From Sphagnum compactum (Eukaryota; Bryophyta; Sphagnopsida; Sphagnales): a stretch of 64,000 bases of DNA. The notes under the pieces are model-generated. The model was not told the origin of the DNA. It did no database searches and saw only the letters and a list, made by a program, of their open reading frames with translations. The translations under genes and the position numbers were made by a program. The stretch's first letter is position 1. Each line of letters opens with the position of its first letter. The stretch lies in NCBI GenBank assembly GCA_965153455.1, contig OZ234496.1, positions 1,674,001-1,738,000 on the forward strand, written 5' to 3'. Of the stretch, positions 48,620 through 61,395 are shown piece by piece.

Positions 48620-51600
48620 CCAGTGTGCTAATAAGTTCAATATCAAAGACTTGCAACCAAAGGGGGAAGCATGATTTTTTTTTCCTCAGTCAGTTAGTTG
48701 GGCAGCTAACTAAAGTAAAGTAGGTGTCTGGGTGGGGTCCTTTTGATTACACCCTTAAGCATATGCTTAGTGTGGTACCGAAGTAAAGTAGGGTTCAACA
48801 AAGCAACAAAGTAAGCTATGCATGTTGGAGTTGGCCGCATTCTCCACTGAAGCAGAATGTGCTGTCAACAATGTTACATGCAGGAATCATTCCACTGTGA
48901 CCCCAAATGTTTCTCACCATGTTTCTCAATATTTCAATTGTTTAATCTGTCATGGTTAAGGAGGGGACAAAGTTTTTAGAGAGGGTATTTGTGCACCACC
49001 CACTTGCAGCTTGCCACTTAAAAATATGGGCTGTCACCCAAAATGTTGACAGCTGAAGTATTTGGGATCAGTCACCAAGCCCGTTCGTTCCCTTGACATT
49101 CTTGCCTAATTGCCTAATATGCTGCTTGCATATGAAACTAAGGAGTGTTTCATTTGAACTTACCAGCATGGTCTTGGTATTACATAATTTTAAAAACTTA
49201 ACTTTCAGGCCACACTGACCCATTGGGTCCAATACTGATCTATGGCTACTATAAGGCAAGTATATACTTAGTATTGAAACTGATAATAAAAAACCAGTAT
49301 AATGTTAATATTCGCTCAGTACTCTACCCATTGTGTTACAAAGCTTGTGTTGCCTTAGGTCATACTAGCCTGGTAAGGTCATTACTACCAGTGCTGATAC
49401 CAAGTGCATGCCTATATATCAGATCCACAATGAAATGAACTCTATTCCAGGACATGAATTTCAAGCTAACATGTTAACTCATGTGGCCATGTTCACATAA
49501 TATGCCCATAGTGGGCCTTGAACAAACCTCCCCAAACCCTGGATGCAATTTTGTATCTTCCAGGAATTGGGGCTTTCGTCCCAAGGCTTGTAAGAAATGT
49601 TGAGATTTCCTTCTCGAGTTTTTCCTTCTTGGAAAAGTGTAAGGTCCTGTTGATTGGTCAATAGGGTCTTATGTGAGTTGTAAGATCCCACTCAAAGTTA
49701 CACCTAAGAAGCAATGAAAAATACAAAGGGTTTGATGGCTGTTCCTTACAGTATATGAAAGGAAAATAACAATGCAAGCTACTGGTCATGTGGTTATCCG
49801 ACTTGCCATATGCCACATAGAAAATAGGCTTTTGCTGACCAATTGTATTGTCATTTTAGGACAATCAGGTATGTTATGTACAGGATTATTCTTTTGCAAA
49901 GTTTAGCTTTGCTTGATTATGAAGCTCTTTTTAGTTCCCCATTATTGTTTGTCAATTTTGATTGCATGCTTTTCATACATGAATTGAATGTCAAGCAATC
50001 TTGTGATGCATGTTACCCAATATCATGAGCAGAGTATGGGAAAATTGGAAAGATGAGCCTAGTATTTCTCAAGGCTTGGCTGCGGTGTAGAAGACAGATA
50101 AGTCATAGATAAATAGGAGCTCTCATGTCTAAAGTGGAAATTTTGATGTTTCCAAACATGGCAATTCACACATTTGATCCAAATGTTATAGAAATCTATA
50201 GTACTTTTTTCTTGCATTTGTATTGAGAAATAATAATTTTGAAAATTTTCCACATCCCAACTTTATGTTGGAAAGTGGAGCTATGTTTCAACAACATTAG
50301 ATATTAATATCATTTTTTGAATCCCAACAGGCCTAGGTTTAATTCCAAGGTACACAATGCACATGCTTTGGTCAATTATGTTAAACATATAAGTTAAACA
50401 TCAAATGATAATAAAATGACAGTTAAATTTATGGAGAACAAATGAGAAATCACACTCAAAATTTATGAACAACATGCCAAAATGATAGAAAACCCAAGGT
50501 TATGAATTTGGGCATAAGCATATACGTCATTCTATAGGGAAGTCCTGTATGTCGCCCAGGATATAGTGAGTAGTGATCATAGGTGACCTAAGCAATTCAG
50601 AAAGAAATAAGAACCTGCCACAGAAGAGAATTTCATTATGGCCAATTGTGTGGAATTTCTGTCTTTCACAAGAAGAAGTTGGCATTTCCAATTAGTTCTT
50701 TCAGATTCACAACCATCTTGCCAACTTCGAGGTTTCAGAATTGTGTTTTGCTGCCATCACATAATACTACTATTGTTGGACTGGTTTCATTTCATCTTTA
50801 TCCAAAAGCTTGCATTTTATTCATGTGCATAACATCTTTGCAAGTCTTAAGGTTGGGATGAACATGTTTTTGTGGTGAATTCTCGACCTAACTATATAGG
50901 GTTTATATATATATATATATATATATAGTCTCATATTCAAAGGAATAATTGTTAAATTTTCAAAAAGATAAATTTCTGGTGGAATTGTTTTCCCTATTTT
51001 GACTGATTTTTGAATGGGAGGGAACTCTATCCAGCCATTTTTTAAAGTGGCGAAATTTTGCCAAAAAAGAAATTAAAATTTAAAACTTCAAAAATTATGT
51101 GATTTGGAGGTTTTCAATTGTTAGAAGCAAGGGGGAAAATAATGATGATCACCAAATTTCTATATTTGGTTTTCAGTGTGCAACCAAAAATATAGAAGGA
51201 TGATTGAAGATTTGTAATTGATATTTGATTCATAGCCAAATTTGACTAAATCTTCTTATGAATGATAGCCATTTTTTTTACATCTTCCTATAGACAATCA
51301 CCACTTTGGCTACAGTTAAAATTTCTAAAATTGAACACAAACATCTCTATCACCAGGATTCTACTATTAAGATAGGTTTAACAATAATTGGTAGCAATTA
51401 ATGCAAAATTTTTATTGGGATGCTTGCCGATTGATGCTATAGCTTGAAAAACAAATTGAAGAAGGAAACCCTTGTTTATAACAGTTTATAACAATTCATT
51501 ATCTTTTTCCATTTGATCTGTCCAGTTTTATGTGATTGGTTTTATAATTTTAAAATTATTGTGTTGTAATAGGCAATCTTTAAAGTGTCAAACCTATCTG

Positions 51601-51870
51601 TAATTGCACAAATAGGTCCTAATGTAATATTTTGGTATTAGAGTGTTTAGGTCTTGTTGAATCCAATAACTTAGTGATCGTGACACATAGGCTTATAACG
51701 AAGTTAGGGTTTGGCCTTGGCATACGCCCTAGTAAAAGACTTTTTGGAAAGTTTCTTACCTTTTTTCTTTAATTTCGTTTATTATTGAGTGATTAGCTTT
51801 GTAGATTTAGGATTACCTTGTAATGGTATGTAGTTATTAGAAAGTGGGCCCATGTTCATAATAGACCTCC
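48620..51870. other. Unannotated intergenic sequence
   Basis: No gene recognised. A (TA)n run is at about 50903-50927. 49.25-49.43 kb shares AACCAGTATAA-GTTAATATT phrases with 62.56-62.60 kb. Confidence 0.4.
51229..51277 (-). repeat. Dispersed CATCCATAAG...TTTAGCCAAA repeat, copy 2 (inverted)
   Basis: Reverse complement reads TCATTCATAAGAAGATTTAG then TCAAATTTGGC. Confidence 0.5.
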
Positions 51871-51876
51871 TACCTC

Positions 51877-54800
51877 ATGGGCACCAAACATCCCATGTCC
51901 CCCAACTCATCACATCTCATCAAACCTCATAGTTCCCATTGCCCATTTGCCTCATCATGCACCACCACCAACCTATTTTCCACTTCATCCCCCATGCAAA
52001 CCACAAAACCACCCACTACTTACCCTTCCAATTCTAACAAATCATACACCACCTACTAGTGCCCTCTACCAGCCCCAACCTTTCATGTGAATGTGGGGTC
52101 CCAACTTTACACTTTCCCAAACCCTTTCGATCATGTACAGCTAAAATTTTCCCCCTCCCACTCTATTGGTCCCTATAGTTGGCCATGATCATACCCCCCA
52201 ACTTACCCCCATTTTTTCAACATGCCTTAAGCCTCCAACTAAAGTCTTGTGCCCCTCTTGTGGGTGCCAATTTATTAGTCAAAGGTTAACTTGTCATCAA
52301 CATTCCTGTCAAACATTTAATTCATTCAATCCAAACCTTTATGATCATCCTAACCCAATACCTTCCCTTATTCCCATTCCACCCGCATCAGCTTAGACTT
52401 GGGTTTCAACATTGGATGTTTTTGATCTTTTCACTTAGGCCTTTGCCATCTTCGTTTGTATAACCGCATCCCCACTGTTCCACGACATGATGCACAAGTG
52501 GCATTTCGTTTTCCATTGAATAAGCTAGTGTAGGACTTGTATAATGTGGCAGTTTGGCATTTGCTCCTCCTGCTACCCCAATGGTGTTTCGCTTTGCCCC
52601 TTTGTGGCAAGGCAATAGGGCATAGGGAAATGCGGATTCGACTCATGCACTTTCTAATAAGTAACTAGGAAAACTTGCATGAAAAGTTTTTTTTGTGGGC
52701 CCAAGCTTTGTCGGTCAGTTTGAGCTCAATTCCTTTTCCCCAACATGATCCTTTGTTCCGCAATTTAGCCCTTGGCCATGCAAGGGAATATTTTCGGGCA
52801 GCTCGCAATTTGGCACCATTTTCTCCCACACCCACGTCCTTCGACACCACCTCAGTTCTCATCGCATTACAACCCGAATCAAATGTTGCTTCTCACTTTT
52901 CTTCAAAAATTATGAACCAGATTAAGACCTCGAGCTTTCTTTGAATTCCTTCAAATTGGCATTCTAATGCATGTTACATTTATCGGCAAGTGGTCATTTT
53001 AGGATGGTTTTTGAACACCTACAAAATTGTTTTCACCTTAAAGATTCAGCGAGTGGATTCCCTTAGTTGTTCCAACTTTGTTTTTGTCGCAACCCCACTT
53101 TGGGCTAAGTGTGAGGGTGAAGCCCACACGCCCAAAAGTGGGAAGTTGGAGTCCTCCGGGACTCCCAAAACTTCAGAAGCGATTACAGGGGGTCAAAACA
53201 CCTCGCCTTGGGGTGTTTTTTATATCAATGGAAAGTTCTTGAAATGTAGATGTCTAAAATGCCCTCGCATTGGCAATTTGGACATTTGCAGCCCAAGTTA
53301 TGGGCAAAAGAAGGGCCGGGAGTCAAACTGGCAGTTTGACTCTCGACCACTAAAAGTTGGGAATCGACCTTTCCCGACGTCGCCTGAAGGAGTGCAACAT
53401 GGCGTTGGAAAGCTCTCAAAGAGGGCTACAACTTTGGTTTAGACCGCACTCCAATCAGAGGTTGGAGCCGGGAGATACGAGCTCCCAAAGTTCCGGGACT
53501 CCAACTTGGGAGTCCCGGGAAAAAGTGCCATTCGGATGTAGCCTCGGCGGAGAGCTGCAGAGTATACTATATGGGGGAAGGTGGTGGCTTCCCCCGAGTC
53601 CGGGCCGTGGTGAGTCAAGTGAGTCCGAGTTAGCCCGTGGCTTGTCCCCAACACCAAAAGGGTGTAGAATGAGTTCTAACCAACTTGGGGTTGGTTTTGA
53701 TGCAGATTTGAGTAGGTGAAACGCTTGTCCTCTTCCTAGTCTAATCCCGGGACTTCTAGCACGCCCTTCTACCCCTCTTTAATGCTGGAAGTCGGGAGCG
53801 GCCCCCAAGTCCCAACTTTCCGCAACTCCATATAATTGGACCCTCAAGTGGGTTCAACAAGGGACTTAAGAGCGCGTTAGTTTTCATATTGCATAAAATC
53901 ACATTCCACCCCAAATTGCATGCGTATTTTTAACAGCCCTCCTCTCAGCCACGACCAAACTTTCAAGTGGAGTTTGTCCCATTATAGTGGGGGAAACATT
54001 ATATTAACTCACAAGCCATGCTTTATGTCTTCAATTCCATGAAGTTTTGCAACAAATTTTTCCCCACATCAATTTGGAGTTGCAACTAAAGGTTGTTATG
54101 AAACAATAATCCATGGCATCAGGTGCACCCTGGACCTTCACCCCAAATGGGTTGTTCTTCAATTGGACGTGGCAAACGCTTTCAATTCAATGTCAAGAAG
54201 CATCATATTTCAAAAACTTCGTGTAGCAAGTGGGGACATCATACAATTCATCCCATTTGTCAAGGTGATCCTTGAGGGGGGAGGCACTATTCGCATTAAC
54301 CCATTTTAAGGCTTTACGTTCTACAACTAGTCATTTTCTCTCTTGTCTATTTCCATCCATTATAGATGATAATCAAATCATATGTCCCCCTTCAATTGTA
54401 TCATCTGCCTATGAACATTTCCAAACCGAACTTTGTGTAATAGGTCTTTCTATCCAACTATAGAAATGCGTTGCATGGTCACCCCTGTGACCTACCACCA
54501 AACTTCAACACCCCATTTTAGTTTACCACCCCATTCGAAGGAATTAAAGTCTTGGGGGTTATGTTGGGCACCTTAACTTTCACAGCATCCTTCATAAAAA
54601 ATGCCCTATAAGAGGATGCTCAATATTTGGACCTTCTCTCTAGAATGGGTGATGTTAAGGTGACCTTTGGAATTTTAACTTGTTTTGTGCAACACCCATC
54701 GTATCTTTTATGATGCACATCTCCATCTTTCACCTTCATAAAGTCCTTTATTTATTTTGATTCCTCCTCCATAAAGTGTTTGGACACCTTTTGGGTCTAA

Positions 54801-55990
54801 GATCCTTTGATAGCTTAGAAAGACCTTAAGTCTGTAAACAAGCCTCCTTCCCAATAACTTTCAATGGCATCGGGTTCATATTGACATCCACCATATCCTT
54901 AGTAGCTTATTTAGGGAGTTGGGCCCTTGTTGCTTTAGTCATAGCTATTAGGTTTATGGTTGATCAACGTCCTTTCCTTCTTGAAATCTTAGCACAAGTT
55001 GACAACAACACATTTCCTTTCCAACAACACCTTGATCTTTTAGAACCCCCAACCTGTGCGTGTTTTCCTCCATCTAAACAACTCATCGGGCAACAAATGG
55101 TTCAACTTCAAGATTCCATCACGGAGCTTCTCCACTGTCATACCCTTTCCAACATGCTTTTCGATGAGACATCTGAAGCCCATCGTGCTCGAATTTTATC
55201 ATGTTATAGTTTAGGGGCAGGTGTTTGCCTTACAGCTCGACCAATCTTCCTAGCTTTTCAATTATCTTCCCCAATTTTTTGCACAACACTTCATATGCGA
55301 TTTGGACTACCCCATCCCTCAATTGCATGCGTCCTTCGATGTGTGTGCACACATGCCACCGACCCTATGGGTATCCACTTCTTACATTGTGTTCATGGCA
55401 ACGAACGCACTAAAACCCATGATGCAATTTGCGACACCTTTGCCGCCATTACGCAAAATGATGGTTTCCATGTGGGACAAAAATAATTATATGCGCTTCC
55501 TTCAATCACATTCACCTCGTCTCGTCAACAAATCGACATTGTGCTTACCAAAGATGGCATTCGCACCTTAACCAACGTTTTCATTACCGACCCAACGCGA
55601 GGGAATTTACTTCCCCAATCTTACGCAACTGAAGAATTTGCTACATCCGATGTAACTCAAACCAAGGAAAGGAGCTATCGCAACCGACACCTCATTGATC
55701 AATTCCTCCCCTTAGCAATTGAGATATTTGGTTGCTTACACAAACATGTCGATATGTTTTTATATAACTATGCCAATGCCATTTGGAGCTTGAAAGGGAC
55801 AGAAGGCCTTCATCTTTCTACCTTGGTCACTTTTCTTCGTCAAAAAGTTTCAATCACATTACAAAGGATGCAAGTGTCTTCCATCTTAAGTTGGGGGGTA
55901 GCCATAGGCTTAGCTACTTCCCAACTTCCACCCCTTCAAGACACACCTCCCATCACCACGGCCGATCTATTACAAGCTGTCGATTTTTGA
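51877..55990 (+). pseudogene. LINE-type retroelement polyprotein, AT-rich, broken, with internal insertion
   Basis: Parts in order. Proline/threonine-rich N-terminus (51877). Zinc-finger-like C-P-S-C...H-Q-H-S-C (52249-52310). WAQALS...DPLFRNLALGHARE (about 52690-52790), a conserved pre-polymerase block. Foreign sequence at about 53.1-53.88 kb. Polymerase: FGVATKG (54073), LQLDVANAFNSMSR (about 54150-54200, motif A aspartate), QGDP (54261), ALFALTHFKALRS (54286) and IIDDNQI (54358, motif C). Then a single frame from 54881 with LGSWALVALV, FQLSSPIF, the zinc motif C-V-C-T...D-P-M-G-I-H-F-L-H-C-V-H-G (55338-55405) and IDIVLTKDGIRTL (55528, nuclease-like). One TAA at 55484 sits where a glutamine codon is expected, and the frame ends in TGA at 55988. 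The C-terminal 370 codons are nearly clean, while the polymerase has frameshifts and deletions. Same domain order at its C-terminus as the GC-rich element at 27.6 kb. Confidence 0.8.
53100..53885. mobile_element. GC-richer insertion inside the LINE-type element
   Basis: Between the pre-polymerase block and the polymerase the sequence changes character. It is richer in G and C, with short inverted phrases such as GGGACTCC...GGAGTCCC (about 53500-53520) and GGAGTCC/GGACTCC near 53150. None of the expected polymerase-leading residues can be read through it. A possible 4-base TAAG repeat flanks it, but the borders are not certain. It could be a solo LTR or another non-coding element. The open frames in it (up to 120 codons) have no motif. 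Confidence 0.4.
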
Positions 55991-56854
55991 CATATAAATA
56001 TGGCTGACCTTTCACAAGCGATCAGTTATCGACATGGAGGAATTTTCACAGCTACTTTGAGCCAACTTGTTGTCCTATCACTTCCCCCTTTTCCTTTACT
56101 CCTTTTTACATTTCCCTAATCTACCGTGTGTTTCTTAATAAAGCTTTACGGGTCTTTGATGACTTGTCGGGGGATTTGAAGTTTTAAGATATGGGATTTG
56201 TATCGCATAAAATCAAAGAGTATTAGAAAAATTTAAGACAATCTGGGGCCAATTAGTTATCTGACAGATTTAGAGCAGAATGGAATTTGGCACAGTATTT
56301 GAAGAGATGGAGGAAGGAAGACAAAGAATAACAGAATACAACAAACTGTACTCTGTGTCTCTCATCATATGATCATCACTTTCAATTCAAAGGAGAGGAG
56401 GAAAGAGAGATGAATAATTGTAGATTCATCTCTACCCAGGTTCTCTTATTATTCAATTCTACATTAAATACGACATTGGGTAGAGGTGAATAATGTGGCT
56501 CACAAGAGTGAGCAATCATTTTGGGTCCTTCCAGTGATGAATGACTGGCCAGCTCCTTTTGAGAACTAGCTGGCGTGAGCAAACTCCAAGTAAGTCAGGA
56601 TACAAACAGTTAATTCACTCATGTTGATGCATTGAAGGAAACATGATCAAACTCCAGGTCATCATTGCTTTCATTTCTTTAATTACTGACGACTCCAGAA
56701 TTTTTGGTTCCCCCCTCCCCACCCTTCCCCAAGACTGGAAAACAATCGGGAACTCAATGGCAAAACCATGTCAAGACTCAAGAGAGTGAGTGATATATGC
56801 CTATCTGCTGAGCTTGTCAGGTTTGTGGAAGGACGAATTGTCATTAAGTTGGTC

Positions 56855-56900
56855 CCCACCAGTGTTGGGCGGTTATCAGAAATGGAAACTGATAACCAGA
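56855..56900 (+). repeat. CAGTGTTGGGCGGTT end with adjacent hairpin
   Basis: CCACCAGTGTTGGGCGGTT is shared (inverted) with the right part of the MITE at 26.65 kb. It runs into GGTTATCAG...CTGATAACC, a 9-base stem. CAGTGTTGGG is a common terminus of hAT-type non-autonomous elements. The other end was not found. Confidence 0.4.
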
Positions 56901-57430
56901 GGTTCTGAAAGATATGTAACATTGGCTCTCAGATTTTTAATAATACCCACCTATCATGAATAAGGTTTTGTTCTTGCAATACCCTATGTGAAAATCACCC
57001 AAAACAATGTCAAGGTAGACTTTTGTGCATAATATCACACCATAACTTTTGTTCTCTTCATTCCAAGTGCTTTGCCAGCCAAATATCACATGTCACAAGT
57101 GATCGTGCTACACAACCCAAGACAAAGGAGATGTCAGGGGAGGTCGGTTAGTTGACACATCTTGCCCCCAACTCTCTTGACAACCGAATCAAAACTCAAC
57201 ATCCGTCCAAACATGAGTCTTTCCACCCCAGAAGTATTGAAGGAATAAAAAGTGCAAGATCAGTGATGAATAGGTTCTGAGAGGAAATTGAAGGCCTTCC
57301 AATGTGCAAAGAATATCTGGTTTCTCATAACTAATGAGCTAACTTCCATAGTGGCAGTCTTATTGGCTTTTATGGAACTATAATAAATGTCTGGCTACTC
57401 AACAATAACCGGCTGGTCTGCAGGGTGATT

Positions 57431-57530
57431 CCCAGGTTTTTTAATTTTTTCATTAAATTTTGTGAAGGTGCTCAAGTGGCTCTCATCCATAAGACAATTT
57501 AGCCAGATTTGGCAATAAGAAAATATGAAA
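57431..57530 (+). repeat. Dispersed repeat, copy 3
   Basis: AATTTTGTGAAGGTGCTCAA, GTGGCTCTCATCCATAAG, then TTTAGCCAGATTTGGCAAT aligns over about 60 bases with 63766-63828. Confidence 0.6.
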
Positions 57531-58289
57531 TTAAAAAATTTAGCATCCTTATATATTTTTGGCTACCTAATATGCCTGAGGATAAATTCTGGCGATTTTC
57601 ATTTTGATTAGATTTTTTTCGAAATTCGACAACAACAAAACTCCCAAAACACTCAATTTTTTGCCAATTTCGCCTAAGGAAGATTATTTTTTTCCAAATT
57701 GGCAACTTGAGAAATTCTTGAAACACCTCAAGACCTACCCCAAAAAATCCAGTTTCAGGGGGAGGGCAGGTTGTAAAATGGAATGCTACCTCTGCAAAAT
57801 TTTGTTTCTCTGCAAAAAGGATCTTCCACTATTGGAGGGCTCCTCTGTTTTGTGTGGATCATCTGGTCTGTCTAAATTTTGTGGCAAGATCTTTACGTTG
57901 GATGTTACCAAAATCAAGACCGTGCTTGGCTGCTGCCTCAGGCGGCCTCTTCTTTTGCCTTACTCGACACACTTTTGACGTAACTAACTAGAGAACCTAG
58001 AAAGGAACAATTCAGAGCCATATTCGTCCTTGAACAGCGGCAGACGTCATCAGACCGCTCTGACATCACCTGTCTAGGTACGACTCCGAACATGTTTGGA
58101 CCAGCTTTTGCGATGTTGTTAGCCCAGGCAGATGGAGCTTGATACAACAACAGCAAACAGAATTCCCAGCTACTGGAAGCAATGCTTCGGCAACTACTTA
58201 AATCCACAGGCATCTGGTAACAAAATTATTGAAGGGTCAAGCCCTAGAGTGGTGGCATTCTCAAATTAAGGGGCCTAGGATGAGGCGAT

Positions 58290-58388
58290 AGCTGAGTCCG
58301 GCCCTGCATTTTGGGAACACCACCCACCGATGGGCTTGAGAGCTGAGTCCGGCCCTGAATTTTGGGAACTCCACCCACCCATGGGCTT
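58290..58388 (+). repeat. 51-bp tandem duplication
   Basis: AGCTGAGTCCGGCCCTG starts at 58290 and again at 58341. Both copies continue to CACCCA...ATGGGCTT with few differences. Confidence 0.85.
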
Positions 58389-60364
58389 TACTTATTGGAG
58401 AGCACAAGGCAAAATTTACCATGAACCAAACCTATGTAGATCACAAGGCATGTGAATCGGAGGGTTCTTTATGCCTACTCCTCAATAGTGGGCGGGTCGT
58501 TACACCTATGAGTAGACATAATTTTCCTCCCATCCTTGAGGAGTAGGTGTAATATGCTTCCTAATTTTTAGGAGGGAAATTGATGGATATAAGGTGCCTT
58601 CCACATACACTACAAATTTTCTCTGAGTGATTTATGAAACTGTTTCTCACTTTTCCAATTCACACTGTGCAGTGCAGTGCATCCTCCAAGGTACAATAGA
58701 ATACCCCAGCACCAAACTTTTAAGGATTCAATCATGGCGTGGCTAGAGAGGCCTCAGTTGGTCTGAGAGTCTGAAGTAATATTGTTCTCTGTCTCTAAAC
58801 ATGTCCATAGTGCTTTAGATCGCATGATTTGGTGATGTATGTAAAACGTTATGCCTCCCCATAGTTTTAGGACTTCAAAAGGTTGGAAAACATTCACATG
58901 AAACACATCCTAGTCTATGTGTAGACATTTTGGAGCTGGTGATTAATCTACAACATTTTAAAAAGTGGATAATATGTAGTCATTGGGGAAAGTGGAAAAA
59001 GTTTAAGTTTGTCATATTTTGAATGTGAAAATGTTCATCTTAGAACAACAACCTAGATCAACAATCTTTTTAAAAAATCTCATCAATGATGATGAGGATT
59101 ATTAAGGTTTGTGTTAACGGGTAGAAATCTTTAAACTAGTTAGTTCCATAGGCCTTTTGGTAACTAATAATTACTAGTTGTAAATTTATTGTCCCTTATC
59201 CAAGAGGTCAAGCTAGTGGGATTAGGCAACCCGGGTTAATGGGTTGGGGAGTAATCCACCCAACCATTTAAGAGATTTTTAGGAAGGATTAGAATAAGGG
59301 CCTTATTTTCTAAGGGTCAATGTAAGCCATATGTGGTTTGTGAAGGAAGATTAGAGGAAGTGTTGGGGAATTTTCTAAGGCATTATACTGGCACAACCGG
59401 AGGATTCGAAGGCGTAACAGCATCATCCGCTATGACTGAATCTTCATCTGCATCAACAAAAACCAAAAGGGTAGTCGGAAACAATTTGGTATTTGCATTC
59501 AGAGGGGGTCGATGCCTTTATTTAACAAATTAGGGTAGGCGTAATGTGTGGCAGTGACGGTGAAACCTCATAAAAACTCGAACATCCTAGTTCTAACGGA
59601 TTCATCAAACCTTAATTTTGACGATGGATCTAAAAATTCATGAGGGTTCTTGTGATGGAATTTTTAATTTTAATTTACTGTGCACTACATAGTTAATTAG
59701 TACCTGGTATAGAATAACTAAGAGATATTAAAATAGTAAATGGTACACGAGAATGTCACTACTACCATTGAGTTGATTTAGTCAAGTAGGAACTCAAGGA
59801 TGTTTACTTATTACTACCGATAAATTATCCTGGAGTTAGTTACTTGAAATAATTAAGATGAAGAAGTACGATGTGAAAGTCAAACGGACAGAGTGGATAA
59901 GGATCGAGTTTAAGAACCTCATCAAGATGTCCAAGATAAGGAAAAGGATGAGTCCTCCAATTCCATTGGTCATGAGGATTATCATCTTATTTGACTGGAG
60001 GATGGAACCCTCTTGGTGTTTCATTGGGCACAATAATGCTCATCCTAAACTCCATTGAAGGGCAAATCATTCTCGATTCTCATTGGTTCTTGAAGGATAA
60101 GGAGGCCATGGATTGGAGGGAAGGATTTTCACAACTTCCATGGGATAAGAGAAGAAGCTCAAGGAGGGGTCATGAAAAGCTTAGGAGAGAAGAATTTTGG
60201 GGGTTTTTTTCTTGTGATATTTTTTTAGGGAAGGGGAGGAGAATGATGATGAGTTTAAGTAGATGATGGAAAGAGGGAGAGTGGATTGGATGTTTGGGGT
60301 ACTCCGAAAGAATAGAAATGAACGAGATAATGTCGGGAGCTTGAAAATTTTTAGAGGAATTTGG
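58389..60364. other. Unannotated intergenic sequence
   Basis: Small frames at 59333-59533 and 59858-60266 show no motif. No gene supported. Confidence 0.4.
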
Positions 60365-60712
60365 TAGCACAATTTCTTGCTAGTTTGGGTGTAGAGCCTG
60401 CAATTTGGTAGGTAGATGCGCCTTGTAGTTAGCTTTCTAATGAGTTAAGGCAAGTTCGATTTGGACAACATGTGCGATAGAAGTAATATTTTAAGTGACT
60501 GGTGGTCTACAGCCAAGTTAAACCTTCTACCTTCAGAAAACCCTCTTGGGTTTGATAGCATAACTTCTTACTAATTTAAGTGTAGAACCTGCAATTTGGT
60601 AAGCAAATGCGCTTGTAGTTAGCTTTCAAGCAAGCTCGATTTGGCTAACATTAGCGATGGGAGTAATATTTTAAGTGAATGGTGGTTTGCAGCCAAGTTG
60701 AACTTGATGTTG
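60365..60712 (+). repeat. Tandem duplication, unit about 170-190 bp
   Basis: Two copies share CCTGCAATTTGGTA, GCGC..TTGTAGTTAGCTTTC, GTAATATTTTAAGTGA and CAGCCAAGTT in the same order (about 60365-60540 and 60552-60712). Confidence 0.8.
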
Positions 60713-61170
60713 AATCCTTAAAAGTTGGTTTGAATGGGTGACAATTTAACAAAAAATTCTAGGATTTGGAGTGTTTAAGCTGGGAAGATATATTTATCAA
60801 TTCTAAATCGCAAATCATGCATAAGAGGTGAATTATCTAGTTTCAATTACAAACGCAACTTAACATTTAAAAATACACTTGTACTTTTTCTTTCACCGTT
60901 AGCGTATGTATTGTCAAGTATACTCACCTCATAGAACTTGGAGTAAAGGGATAGAAAGTTGCCTCACACAAGGTGAACTTTTAAAGTGATGTAACATCTT
61001 TTGTCACAATCCATAAAAACATTTATGAACTTTTACTACATAATAAACATGTGTGAAATGTTTTTTATTCCCCTAATATGATTGTGAAGGTATTGTAATG
61101 TTAAAATAAGGGCTTACTAGTAAGTTTAATATTTTAATTTATCAAGATTCTATAATATTGTCAATAGTCT
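60713..61170. other. AT-rich spacer, nothing recognised
   Basis: No gene or repeat seen. Confidence 0.4.
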
Positions 61171-61179
61171 ATAAAGTCG

Positions 61180-61395
61180 AAGTTCCTGAACCTTGGCCTC
61201 CTAGGCCTCTTTCTCTTTCCCCTTCTTGAACTTGTACATATGTTTATGCTTATTAGCAAAACCAGAGTTGGAGTTGTGTCCATTATACCTCTTGTTTTCC
61301 AAGTCTCTCTTGGAGTCCTACTCTGATACTACCTTTTGCCCCTCAAGTGTGTTCTTGCACTCTTCAACCTCCTAGAACGAATCTAAATCATTTGC
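61180..61395 (-). pseudogene. Unrecognised lysine-rich coding-like remnant
   Basis: One minus-strand frame of about 70 codons reads EVEECKNTLEGQKVVSE, then DSKRDLENKRYNGHNSNSGF, then ANKHKHMYKFKKGKEKEA. Three TAG codons interrupt it, each at a place where CAG (glutamine) would fit. The basic, H/K-rich composition would suit a nucleic-acid-binding or gag-like protein. Family unknown. Confidence 0.3.

Larger units (their letters stand above)
56010..58285. other. Unannotated sequence with small repeat fragments
   Basis: A hAT/MITE-like terminal sequence (56860) and dispersed repeat copy 3 (57.46 kb) are listed separately. The frame at 57604-57978 (124 codons) has no recognisable motif. Confidence 0.4.

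Noticed and set aside
57604-57978. 124-codon cysteine-containing frame
   Set aside because: No recognisable spacing of cysteines or known domain. It overlaps an opposite-strand frame of similar length and lies beside a dispersed repeat.
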